Positions 1-7,248 of a stretch of DNA of 11,798 bases are shown piece after piece. Position 1 is the stretch's first letter. Each line of letters starts with the position of its first letter. Below the pieces are notes generated by a model that was given only the letters and a program-made list of their open reading frames with translations, made no database searches and was not told where the DNA came from. The DNA comes from Lachnospiraceae bacterium (GTDB lineage Bacteria > Bacillota > Clostridia > Lachnospirales > Lachnospiraceae): assembly GCA_014804285.1 (NCBI GenBank), contig JAAVAA010000007.1, positions 18,152 to 29,949 of the forward strand. Direction: 5' to 3'. The position numbers and the translations under genes were made by a program.

Positions 1-2144
1 TAATATTTCAGTACAGCGTTTCCGGTCAGGGCTTCAATTCTTCTTACTCCTGCCGCAACACCGCTCTCGGACACAATCTTAAACAGTCTTACTTCAGCGG
101 TATTTCCCACATGGGTACCACCGCAAAGTTCCGTTGAGAAATCACCCATCTTTACTACACGGACTTCTTCTCCGTATTTTTCTCCAAACAAAGCCATTGC
201 CCCTGTCTTTTTTGCTTCCTCAATGGACATAACCTGTGTCACTACCGGCAGCCCCAGCGCAATCTGCTCATTTACAATCTGTTCTGTCTTTGCCAGCTCT
301 TCCTTGGTCATTGCAGAGAAATGGCTGAAATCAAACCGCAGCCTGTCTCCGTTTACAAAAGAACCTGCCTGTTCCACATGAGTTCCGAGGACTGTACGGA
401 GCGCGCTTTGAAGAAGGTGGGTTGCACTGTGGTTCTTACAAGTATCACTGCGGTTTGCCTCATTTACCTGCAAAGCAGCCATATCCCCTGTTTTCAGTGT
501 TCCTTTCACTACTTTACCGACATGCCCGATCCTATCCCCGGGGAGCTTAACGGTATCTTCCACCCGGAATTCACTCTCACCACAGGTAATGATTCCATTA
601 TCCGCGCATTGACCGCCCATAGTCGCATAAAAAGGCGTCTTAGATGTAATTATGGTTCCCTCTTCCCCTTCGCTCAGCGAATCCTTCCATTCATTTCCGG
701 CATTTATAGCCGCAATGCCGCTCTGGGCCGTTAATGCATCATAACCAACGAATTCACTGATAACAGAAGGATCCAGACTATCATAAAGCCCCGCATTATC
801 TGTGGAAAGCTTCGCTGAGAAATTCTGATTATCCCTTGCCTTCTGTTTCTGCTCCTCCATAGCCTGCGCGAATCCTTCTTCATCTACCTTAAGTCCTTCT
901 TCCTGTGCCATTTCTACAGTCAGCTCGATGGGGAATCCAAAGGTATCATATAAATAGAATGCAGACTTACCGTCGATTTCACTTAAACCGGCTTTCTTCT
1001 TCATTTCCAGAATCTTCCGGAATTCTTTCATTCCGTTTTCCACAGTGCTCTCAAAACGGTTAATTTCCTTCTTAAGCTCTGTGATCACAAACTCTTTGTT
1101 CTCTTTCAAAAGCGGGTAGCTCTCCGCATAAATGTCATCAATATAAATTTCAGCTATTTTTACAATATTTTCAGCGCTCAGATTCAGCACCCGTCCATGT
1201 CTTACCGCGCGCCGGATCAGACGACGCAGCACATATCCCGCACCCACATTGGAGGGTAAAAGCTTTGCCTCATCTCCGATCAGCATCACACTGGTACGGA
1301 TATGGTCTGCAAGAATTCTCATAGACCTTGTCAAATTCTCATCCTGCTCATATTTGGTTCCTGAAACCTTCTCAATATAGGCAATCACAGGAGAAAACAG
1401 ATCAATCTGATAAACGTCTTTGGTTCCGTTTAAGAACGCCAGAATCCGCTCTAATCCCCAGCCGGTATCCACATTTTTCTGTTTTAATGGAGTCAGACTG
1501 CCGTCATGGTGCTTTTCATACTGCATAAAAACATCATTTCCTAATTCGGTATATTTTCCGCAGTGACAGCCCGGTCCACAGTCCGGTCCGCAATCCGGCT
1601 TGTCAGCCACATAAAACATCTCGCTGTCAGGACCGCAGGGACCATACTCCAAGCCCCACCAGTTATCTTCTGCCGGCAGGTAGTAAATATTTTCCTTCTT
1701 AAATCCGGAAGCAATACGATACTGCGCGCCTTCCTCATCTCTGGGGGCATTTTCATCCCCTGCAAATACTGTTGCGGCAAGATGATCTGCATCAAAACCG
1801 AACACCTGTGTCAAAAGCTCAAAGCTCCACTTACAACGCTCTTCTTTAAAATAATCTCCGAGACTCCAGCTTCCCATCATTTCAAAAAAAGTCACATGGC
1901 TCTTATCACCTACAGAATCAATATCATTGGTGCGGACACACCCCTGTACATTACACAGTCTCGTTCCCATAGGATGCTTCTGCCCCAGTAAATAAGGCAT
2001 CAACGGCTGCATTCCGGCTACATTAAAGAGAACTCCCGTAGAACCGTCAGATACAAGAGAAACTGCTCCTACATCTACATGTCCACGGTCTATATAAAAT
2101 TGCTTCCAGGTTTTTCTCAGTTCATCTGAAGTGAATTGTCTCAT
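1..2144 (-). CDS. alaS: Alanine--tRNA ligase, 3' end cut by window
   Basis: Cytoplasmic class II synthetase that charges tRNA-Ala and edits mischarged Ser/Gly. About 714 codons are present; the family is usually near 880, so the C-terminal C-Ala domain lies outside the window. The start is ATG at 2144 (MRQFTSDELR), with AGGAGA a few bases upstream. Visible parts are the aminoacylation core (about 1-240, with RTNDIDSVGD and motif 3 GWGLER near 229), the tRNA-recognition helices, and the editing domain with HSATH (H572, H576) and CGGTH (C674, H678), the expected zinc/editing residues. Residues 185-195 hold a Cys-rich insertion, CGPDCGPGCHC, in the catalytic domain. The gene starts 39 nt after glyS with no terminator or T-box between them, so co-transcription is likely. 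Translated by hand; no frameshift seen. Confidence 0.97.
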   Translation of the reverse strand, partial: MRQFTSDELRKTWKQFYIDRGHVDVGAVSLVSDGSTGVLFNVAGMQPLMPYLLGQKHPMGTRLCNVQGCVRTNDIDSVGDKSHVTFFEMMGSWSLGDYFKEERCKWSFELLTQVFGFDADHLAATVFAGDENAPRDEEGAQYRIASGFKKENIYYLPAEDNWWGLEYGPCGPDSEMFYVADKPDCGPDCGPGCHCGKYTELGNDVFMQYEKHHDGSLTPLKQKNVDTGWGLERILAFLNGTKDVYQIDLFSPVIAYIEKVSGTKYEQDENLTRSMRILADHIRTSVMLIGDEAKLLPSNVGAGYVLRRLIRRAVRHGRVLNLSAENIVKIAEIYIDDIYAESYPLLKENKEFVITELKKEINRFESTVENGMKEFRKILEMKKKAGLSEIDGKSAFYLYDTFGFPIELTVEMAQEEGLKVDEEGFAQAMEEQKQKARDNQNFSAKLSTDNAGLYDSLDPSVISEFVGYDALTAQSGIAAINAGNEWKDSLSEGEEGTIITSKTPFYATMGGQCADNGIITCGESEFRVEDTVKLPGDRIGHVGKVVKGTLKTGDMAALQVNEANRSDTCKNHSATHLLQSALRTVLGTHVEQAGSFVNGDRLRFDFSHFSAMTKEELAKTEQIVNEQIALGLPVVTQVMSIEEAKKTGAMALFGEKYGEEVRVVKMGDFSTELCGGTHVGNTAEVRLFKIVSESGVAAGVRRIEALTGNAVLKY

Positions 2145-2183
2145 ATTCTTCTCTCCTCATTCTTCCTCATCAGCACTCTGCGC

Positions 2184-3572
2184 TTAAAAAGCCAGCTTCT
2201 CTGCAAAGTAAGCGTCCAGATCCGCAATTGCAATACGCTCCTGCTCCATGGAATCACGGAATCTTACCGTTACACAGTTGTCTGTCTCAGAATCAAAATC
2301 ATAGGTCACGCAGAAAGGCGTACCAATCTCATCCTGACGGCGGTATCTCTTACCGATATTTCCCCTGTCATCAAACTCACAGTTGTATTTCTTGGAAAGC
2401 TGGGTAAAAATCTTTTCAGCACCCTCATTCAACTTCTTGGAAAGAGGCAGCACACCAATCTTCACCGGTGCCAGCGCGGGATGGAAATGAAGAACGGTCC
2501 GCACATCTCCCTCACCAATCTCCTCCTCATCATATGCGCCGCAGAGAACCGCAAGGAACAATCTCTCTACGCCCAGAGAAGGCTCAATGACATACGGAAT
2601 GTATTTTTCACGCTTCTCATCATCAAAATAACTCATATCCTGTCCGGACACATTTTGATGCTGGGTCAGGTCATAGTTGGTTCTGTCCGCAATCCCCCAA
2701 AGCTCGCCCCAGCCAAAGGGGAATAAGAATTCAATATCGGTTGTTGCCTTTGAATAGAAAGATAATTCCTCCGGATCATGGTCACGGACACGCATCTCTT
2801 CCTCTTTCATGCCAAGACTCTTTAAAAAGTCGATACAATACTGTTTCCAGTATGCAAACCATTCCAGATCTGTATCAGGTTCGCAGAAGAATTCCATTTC
2901 CATCTGCTCAAATTCTCTTACACGGAAAATGAAATTGCCTGGTGTGATCTCATTTCTAAAGGACTTACCCACCTGACAAATGCCGAACGGAATCTTCTTG
3001 CGGGAAGTTCTCTGTACATTCTTAAAGTTAACAAAAATCCCCTGCGCGGTCTCAGGTCTTAAGTACACCGTGTTCTTGGCATCCTCTGTAACGCCCTGAA
3101 AGGTCTTGAACATCAGATTGAACTGGCGGATATCCGTAAAATTATGTTTGCCGCAGGTAGGGCAGGGAATCTGATTCTCGTCAATGAAATTCTTCATTTG
3201 TTCCTGACTCCAGCCGTCTACCGAAGATTCCAGCGTGATCCCTTTCTCTGCCACATAATCTTCAATGATCTTGTCCGCACGAAACCGTTCATGGCACTCT
3301 CTACAATCCATCAGGGGATCGGAAAAACTTCCCAGATGTCCGGATGCAACCCATGTCTGGGGATTCATCAAAATAGCACAGTCAACGCCTACATTGTAAG
3401 GACTTTCCATTACAAATTTCTGCCACCATGCCTTTTTAATATTATTTTTCAATTCCACACCGAGATTACCAAAGTCCCATGTATTGGCAAGTCCCCCATA
3501 TATTTCGGAGCCGGGATATACGAATCCTCTTGACTTTGCCAACGCTACGATTTTTTCCATTGTTTTTTCCAT
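2184..3572 (-). CDS. glyS: Glycine--tRNA ligase, single-chain homodimeric type
   Basis: Charges tRNA-Gly; this is the eukaryote-like alpha2 class II enzyme, not the GlyQ/GlyS two-subunit type. It has 462 residues, close to the family norm. Visible: an N-terminal signature GFVYPGSEIYGG (16-27); CxxC pairs at C90/C93 and C137/C140, a plausible zinc site; motif 2 with FRNEITP (205-211) and FEQMEMEFF; motif 3 PSLGVERLF (331-339); and a C-terminal anticodon-binding domain from about 365. I chose ATG 3572 (MEKTMEKIV) because AAAGG lies 10 nt upstream. An ATG at 3581 in the same frame is only 1 nt from that site and would add MCV. Downstream gene is alaS; upstream is a lipoprotein gene with a hairpin in the gap. 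Confidence 0.97.
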   Translation of the reverse strand: MEKTMEKIVALAKSRGFVYPGSEIYGGLANTWDFGNLGVELKNNIKKAWWQKFVMESPYNVGVDCAILMNPQTWVASGHLGSFSDPLMDCRECHERFRADKIIEDYVAEKGITLESSVDGWSQEQMKNFIDENQIPCPTCGKHNFTDIRQFNLMFKTFQGVTEDAKNTVYLRPETAQGIFVNFKNVQRTSRKKIPFGICQVGKSFRNEITPGNFIFRVREFEQMEMEFFCEPDTDLEWFAYWKQYCIDFLKSLGMKEEEMRVRDHDPEELSFYSKATTDIEFLFPFGWGELWGIADRTNYDLTQHQNVSGQDMSYFDDEKREKYIPYVIEPSLGVERLFLAVLCGAYDEEEIGEGDVRTVLHFHPALAPVKIGVLPLSKKLNEGAEKIFTQLSKKYNCEFDDRGNIGKRYRRQDEIGTPFCVTYDFDSETDNCVTVRFRDSMEQERIAIADLDAYFAEKLAF

Positions 3573-3619
3573 GACACACATACCTTTCGTTCTTCTTTAT
3601 TGTTAATTATTTTGTTTCC

Positions 3620-3654
3620 ATAAGATCTGCATGCATCTGCCGCCAGATGCTTAT
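3620..3654 (-). promoter_or_regulatory. Hairpin with alternative pairing in the glyS leader
   Basis: Directly after the lipoprotein TAA, the minus-strand RNA contains GCATCTG-GCGG-CAGATGC, a perfect 7-bp stem with a 4-nt loop (3633-3650). A second pairing is possible: ATAAG-c-ATCTG (3644-3654) with CAGATCTTAT (3620-3629), 10 bp with one bulged C. The two folds share the 5' arm, so they exclude each other. No U-run follows, so it is not an intrinsic terminator. It could stabilise or process the transcript or act as a switch; the role is inference only. Confidence 0.45.
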
Positions 3655-4256
3655 CTATATAAAACATATCCCAACCCATCACCGGAAAGCTGTATATTGT
3701 TCCGATCACTTGAGACTGTAACATTATCACTGATATATTCTGCCTTTCCGTTCAGAAAAACTGGCTCCTGTGCATCCGTAATAAGGAGTTTATAGTCCTT
3801 CATTGCAAGAATATCCGCTCTGCCCACTGTATCATTGGTATCCTTTGCTCCGCTTAAGACCACATTAAGCTCATATTCTTCTCCTGCCTTTTCCGTACTT
3901 CCCACAAAGAAAACCGTATGATTAAAGTCGGCATAGTCTTCTGCTTCCTGATATATCATACGCACCGTTGCCACACCACTGTCTACATCAATCTTTTCAA
4001 CATTGATCCTTCCGTTTCCTGCCATTTTATTATAATCCGCCGCTTCCGCCAGAATACTCTGCTGAAGCTCTTCACTGTCGTAATACCCCTGCTCAAAGCT
4101 CTCAACAATATGAGAGAGTATGGTTCCGTCTTTTTGCACGGTAATTGAGGTAACCTCCTCGCCCCCGCTTTTCTCACATGCAGATATAAGAAGCATAACT
4201 GCACCCAAAAGCAAACATGTTTTTATTTTAGAACTAAAACGAAATCCGGTCATCAT
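3651..4256 (-). CDS. Uncharacterised lipoprotein upstream of glyS
   Basis: Predicted secreted lipoprotein of 201 residues, function unknown. A basic N-terminus and hydrophobic stretch (K10-I24) lead to the lipobox LISAC, with C27 as the lipidated residue. The mature part looks soluble, mixed alpha/beta, with no recognised catalytic motif, and ends LGYVLYR right at the stop. The start is ATG 4256, with AAAGGG 10 nt upstream; ATG 4253 is also possible, and an in-frame TTG at 4265 sits too close to that site. It is the first gene after the promoter at 4291-4319 and precedes glyS by 78 nt, so it is probably transcribed with glyS and alaS. Nothing in it links it functionally to aminoacylation. Confidence 0.85.
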   Translation of the reverse strand: MMTGFRFSSKIKTCLLLGAVMLLISACEKSGGEEVTSITVQKDGTILSHIVESFEQGYYDSEELQQSILAEAADYNKMAGNGRINVEKIDVDSGVATVRMIYQEAEDYADFNHTVFFVGSTEKAGEEYELNVVLSGAKDTNDTVGRADILAMKDYKLLITDAQEPVFLNGKAEYISDNVTVSSDRNNIQLSGDGLGYVLYR

Positions 4257-4290
4257 TTTCCCCAAACCCTTTGCTCAATTTACCCAATCA

Positions 4291-4319
4291 ATTATATATG
4301 ACTTACCTGCGTTTTTCAA
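4291..4319 (-). promoter_or_regulatory. Sigma-A-type promoter for lipoprotein-glyS-alaS
   Basis: On the minus strand, TTGAAA (4314-4319), a 17-nt spacer and TATAAT (4291-4296). The -10 is a perfect match, the -35 is 4 of 6, and the spacing is optimal. Transcription should begin near 4284, leaving a leader of about 28 nt before the lipoprotein ATG. It sits in the 95-nt gap after recO. This is the best promoter seen in the window. Confidence 0.8.
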
Positions 4320-4340
4320 CACAAAACTTTTGACACAAAA
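4312..4340 (-). repeat. Imperfect tandem repeat overlapping the -35 box
   Basis: Two adjacent copies of a 13-14 nt unit, TTTTGTGT(T)SAAAA on the minus strand (4328-4340 and 4313-4326), differ by one inserted base and one substitution. The downstream copy contains the -35 hexamer. It could be a regulator binding site, but it is A/T-rich and may be chance. Confidence 0.3.
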
Positions 4341-4351
4341 TCCTTTGTCTG

Positions 4352-5002
4352 CTATTTCATTTCCCGCAAAATCTCCAGACTCTTAAATTTCTTGTCCACA
4401 AAGCGCTTTCGGTATATTTCTGCTATATGAGACAGTTCCGTAAGCACCTTTTCCGTTACTGTAAATGTATACAGCTTTTCCACTCCGGTATTTACAATAT
4501 AAGAAAGCGCATATAACGTAGAATCCAGAAACATCTCCCCTCCCGGCGGTCCCGGATATTCGCCGTTCAAAGAAAGCGCTTTGATCTCAAATATGTACTG
4601 TACCAGTTCATTTGCCAATCCTTTATGTAAAAGTGCCCGAAGAGACTGATACAAAAGCTTTAACATCTCCTTTTCATCACTATTCTCTCTCGTATAATAA
4701 TCCATTACCTCAAGAAAATACATGCCAAAGCACGCCAGCTCATAATCAGTTCGAAGTTCCTCAAAATAATTACTAATAACCGTTTCCGCTATGTTGTAGG
4801 AAGATCTCCCTTCATAGAGAACAAACCGTCCAAAACAAAAGGGATTGGTGGAAGCAAGCAGCCTGCTGCCCTGCTTTCTCGCGCCTCTGGCAAAGGCTGC
4901 GATCTTCCCCCTCTCCCTTGTAAGTATTACTACACGCCGGTCATATTCTCTAACCGGTTCCGCTTTTAAAATTATCCCTGTAACACTGACCTGTTCCTGC
5001 AC
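4352..5002 (-). CDS. recO: DNA repair protein RecO
   Basis: RecF-pathway mediator that loads RecA onto SSB-coated single strands and anneals DNA. An N-terminal OB fold is recognisable: VTGIILKAEPVREYDRR followed by LTRERGKIAAFARGARK. A helical domain follows, ending in FKSLEIL. The protein is short (216 residues; many homologues are about 240-255) and lacks the CxxC...CxxC zinc finger: NGEYPGPPGG runs directly into LDSTLYAL. I chose GTG 5002 because GGAG lies 9 nt upstream and the residue count before VTG suits the family. ATG 5020 (222 residues) has a poorer ribosome site. Either start overlaps the YqzL-like ORF (by 53 or 71 nt), so the two are probably translationally coupled. Confidence 0.93.
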   Translation of the reverse strand: MQEQVSVTGIILKAEPVREYDRRVVILTRERGKIAAFARGARKQGSRLLASTNPFCFGRFVLYEGRSSYNIAETVISNYFEELRTDYELACFGMYFLEVMDYYTRENSDEKEMLKLLYQSLRALLHKGLANELVQYIFEIKALSLNGEYPGPPGGEMFLDSTLYALSYIVNTGVEKLYTFTVTEKVLTELSHIAEIYRKRFVDKKFKSLEILREMK

Positions 5003-5144
5003 CTTTCGAAACTCCCTCATCCCTATCTGCCCCGTTTATGGAATCAACCGTCCCCAAAGCTTCTTCTCCGTACATGCGGTAGGCCAGATAATCATCGATC
5101 TTTCCTGTACTTAAAAACTGCTCCCAGTAATTTGCTGCTCTCAT
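4950..5144 (-). CDS. YqzL-like small protein between era and recO
   Basis: Predicted 64-residue protein. The N-terminal stretch YWEQFLSTGKIDDYLAYR (6-23) resembles the short YqzL family, which lies between era and recO in Bacillus; the position here is the same. YqzL has no established function known to me. The start is ATG 5144, with AGGGGG 6 nt upstream; an in-frame TTG at 5165 is rejected. The last 18-24 codons lie over the start of recO in another frame and look unconstrained (Gly/Ser/Lys-rich), so the conserved part is probably only the first 30 or so residues. The 69-nt gap to era shows no clear terminator or promoter. Confidence 0.65.
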   Translation of the reverse strand: MRAANYWEQFLSTGKIDDYLAYRMYGEEALGTVDSINGADRDEGVSKGAGTGQCYRDNFKSGTG

Positions 5145-5213
5145 CCTGTGCCCCCTATATATCAAAAGGTATGATACAAAACCATAATATTAGGGTGCGC
5201 CTTTTTTATTTTT

Positions 5214-6116
5214 CTATTCGTCTTCCGAAGGATTATACCCAAAATTTTTGAGCAGGAAATCGCTGTCCCGCCAATCCTTTTTCACCTTCACCCAAAGCTG
5301 CAGATTTACCTTGCATTCCAGGAGTTTTTCTATGTCGGTTCTGGCATTAGAGCCAATTTTTTTGAGCATACTTCCCTGCTTGCCGATAATGATTCCTTTG
5401 TGGGAATCACGCTCGCAGATAATGGTAGCGTCAATATCCGTGATCGGTCCTCTACTTTTCATCTTCTCAATCGTAACAGCAATCCCGTGGGGAATCTCTT
5501 CCTCCAGACATCGAAGTGCCTTTTCCCGGATCAGCTCTGCTACAATCTGACGCATAGGCTGATCCGTTATGGTATCTTCATCATAAAAAGCCGGCCCGTA
5601 GGGAAGATATTTCATGATACATTTGATCAGCTCCGCCGTATTGTCATTTTTCAGCGCAGAGACCGGAACAATCTCCGCAAAATCCATTTCTCTCCGGTAG
5701 GTATCAATAAAACCGAAAAGCTCCTCTTTTTTGACTGTATCAATCTTGTTGATCACAAGAATCACCGGTACATTCGCTTTCCTTAATTGCTCCAAAATAT
5801 GCTGTTCGCCGGCTCCGATAAAATTAGACGGTTCCACCAGCCACAGGATCACATCCACCTCCGTGAGGCTCCGGTGGGCAATCTTTACCATATAATCCCC
5901 AAGGCGGTTCCTTGCCTTATGAATCCCCGGCGTATCTATAAACACGATCTGTCCTTCCTCTGACGTATATACCGTCTGTATCCGGTTTCTGGTTGTCTGA
6001 GGCTTGCTGGAGGTTATGGCGATCTTCTGCCCGATCAGCCTGTTCATCAATGTGGATTTCCCTACATTGGGTCTGCCGATCAATACGGCAAACCCTGATT
6101 TATACTGGTCACTCAT
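5214..6116 (-). CDS. era: GTPase Era, ribosome assembly factor
   Basis: Essential GTPase that binds the 3' end of 16S rRNA and checks 30S maturation; usually peripheral to the membrane. It has 300 residues, normal length. G motifs are all present: P-loop GRPNVGKST (14-22), switch I with TT at 41-42, DTPG (61-64), NKID (123-126) and SAL (153-155). The C-terminal KH domain carries GIIIGKQG and ends near the stop. The start is ATG 6116 (MSDQYKSGFAV); an in-frame TTG at 6155 would add a Lys-rich extension encoded inside the upstream gene and is rejected. The sequence ATGAGTGA joins its start to the DUF4349 stop, an 8-nt overlap implying coupling. AAGGA lies 11 nt upstream. Confidence 0.97.
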   Translation of the reverse strand: MSDQYKSGFAVLIGRPNVGKSTLMNRLIGQKIAITSSKPQTTRNRIQTVYTSEEGQIVFIDTPGIHKARNRLGDYMVKIAHRSLTEVDVILWLVEPSNFIGAGEQHILEQLRKANVPVILVINKIDTVKKEELFGFIDTYRREMDFAEIVPVSALKNDNTAELIKCIMKYLPYGPAFYDEDTITDQPMRQIVAELIREKALRCLEEEIPHGIAVTIEKMKSRGPITDIDATIICERDSHKGIIIGKQGSMLKKIGSNARTDIEKLLECKVNLQLWVKVKKDWRDSDFLLKNFGYNPSEDE

Positions 6117-7098
6117 TTTTTTGGTTTTCCTTTTTTTCTTCCGGCTTATTGTCAACTTTCCTGCTGCGGCTCTTTTTCAGTACCGACCGGATAATAAACA
6201 CAACAATCGCAATGATAATCCCCCATAGAAGAACATAAGGAATGCTAATAATCAACCCTATGCCGAAATTCATAATTCCCGCTCCCACTCTGGTAAGATT
6301 TTTCCAAAATCCTGTGGCAATCTTCTCGCCAACGCTCTGCTCCTTCACCGGCGTAAGCTGCTTAACTTCTTCAATAGACAGATTAATGGTGCTGTAAGAA
6401 ACCTGGTTATCCATCGTCCGAAGCTGGGACTCCATACTCTCAATCTGATAACGAACCTCCGACAGCCTGCTTTCAATTGAAATAATGTCTTCGACATTTT
6501 CCGCCTGTTCCAAAAGCTCTAACAATCTGTCCTGCTCCGCCACGAGCGCTTTCTTATGACTCTCCATATCCACATATTGAAGAGTCACATCCGTAACACG
6601 CTCGTTCCGGCTGATCACATTGGAAACCTCCGCTACCTCGGAAAGGAAAGTGTTTAGCTTCCCTGCCGGAATACGAATGGTCAGGCTGGCATTTCTGGTT
6701 GACCCTCCGCGATATGCGCTTCCATTATAGGTATAGCTCTCTTCTATGTAACCGGCAAGCGCTTCTGTCTTCTGCTCAATGGTAGTAAGAAGATCATCAA
6801 ACTCCTCTGTCTCCACCTCAAGATCCACGTTTTTGATCAGCTTTCTGCTGGTATCCGCCACCTCCGGCGATTCACTTCCTTCGACCGCATCGTCCGAAAC
6901 ATCTTCTGCCGGTTCCTCCGCCGCATAACCGTTTTCCTGCGCATAGCTGTAAATATCATCTGACAGATAACCGGTTCCGGTGTCATACGCCTCTTCCGTT
7001 ACTGCTGCCGACGTATCTGCATACTTGTTGCTGCCTCCGCATCCCGCAAGAACCAATCCCAGTACTGCTGCTAAAGATAATACCTTCCACTTTTCCAT
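6109..7098 (-). CDS. DUF4349 lipoprotein with C-terminal membrane helix
   Basis: Predicted envelope protein of 329 residues. Signal peptide and lipobox LAGC (C20) come first, then an acidic low-complexity linker (25-80). The DUF4349 core runs from RKLIKNVDLEVETEEFDDLL (85-104) through LTIRIPAG (139-146), DVTLQYVDMES (170-180) and YSTINLSIEE (235-244). Residues about 180-228 look like a coiled coil, and 277-303 form a hydrophobic helix followed by a basic/acidic tail. So it is likely anchored at both ends, with the coiled coil outside. DUF4349 has no known biochemical role. The start is ATG 7098 with GGAGG 6 nt upstream. It overlaps era by 8 nt. Confidence 0.9.
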   Translation of the reverse strand: MEKWKVLSLAAVLGLVLAGCGGSNKYADTSAAVTEEAYDTGTGYLSDDIYSYAQENGYAAEEPAEDVSDDAVEGSESPEVADTSRKLIKNVDLEVETEEFDDLLTTIEQKTEALAGYIEESYTYNGSAYRGGSTRNASLTIRIPAGKLNTFLSEVAEVSNVISRNERVTDVTLQYVDMESHKKALVAEQDRLLELLEQAENVEDIISIESRLSEVRYQIESMESQLRTMDNQVSYSTINLSIEEVKQLTPVKEQSVGEKIATGFWKNLTRVGAGIMNFGIGLIISIPYVLLWGIIIAIVVFIIRSVLKKSRSRKVDNKPEEKKENQKNE

Positions 7099-7248
7099 AA
7101 CATTCCTCCCTGATTTACTATGTGTTTTCCGACCGGAACCCCGGCCGGATCTGTTATGTCATAGTAGATACGTTTTGCCTGCGCGGATTTATGGATATTT
7201 ATCAAAAATAAATGTTAAAATAATTAATATCCTCATCCTGCTGACACT
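7099..7248 (-). other. Intergenic leader of the DUF4349-era-recO block
   Basis: This 150-nt gap contains an A/T-rich half (about 7190-7235) next to the peptidase stop, then a GC-rich hairpin near 7128-7149. I see no confident -35/-10 pair: a TGATAAATA stretch could be a weak extended -10, without a good -35. No intrinsic terminator is seen. Transcription may therefore read through from the peptidase gene or start from a promoter I cannot define. Confidence 0.4.
7128..7149 (-). other. Strong GC hairpin in DUF4349 leader
   Basis: Minus-strand RNA reads TCCGGCCGG-GGTT-CCGGTCGGA, a 9-bp stem with one G-U pair and a 4-nt loop. The pair is wobble-compatible only on the minus strand, in line with the direction of the genes. 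It is followed by AAAACAC, so it is not a rho-independent terminator. It lies about 30 nt before the start codon, just upstream of the ribosome site. Role unknown: RNA stability, processing or attenuation are possible. Confidence 0.5.

Noticed and set aside
321..734. Plus-strand open frames, here and at 1328, 1563, 2136, 3144, 5400 and others
   Set aside because: They lie antisense inside well-identified conserved genes, have no ribosome sites or recognisable domains, and look like mirror frames.
1541..1795. 84-residue minus-strand frame inside alaS
   Set aside because: It is another frame of the AlaRS catalytic domain, with no ribosome site or domain of its own.
3633..3650. Terminator between the lipoprotein gene and glyS
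   Set aside because: The perfect stem is not followed by a U tract on the minus strand, and plus-strand transcription has no gene to terminate.
3983..4204. 73-residue minus-strand frame inside the lipoprotein gene
   Set aside because: It lies in another frame of a gene with a clear signal peptide and lipobox, and has no identifiable domain.
5145..5175. Promoter for the YqzL-like gene (TGATATATA)
   Set aside because: No -35 at suitable spacing, and the start site would fall on the ribosome-binding site.
6117..6155. Lys-rich N-terminal extension of Era from a TTG codon
   Set aside because: Era homologues begin near MSDQYKSGFA. The extension is the out-of-frame tail of the DUF4349 gene.
7128..7149. 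Rho-independent terminator for the peptidase gene
   Set aside because: The stem is strong but no T-run follows on the minus strand.
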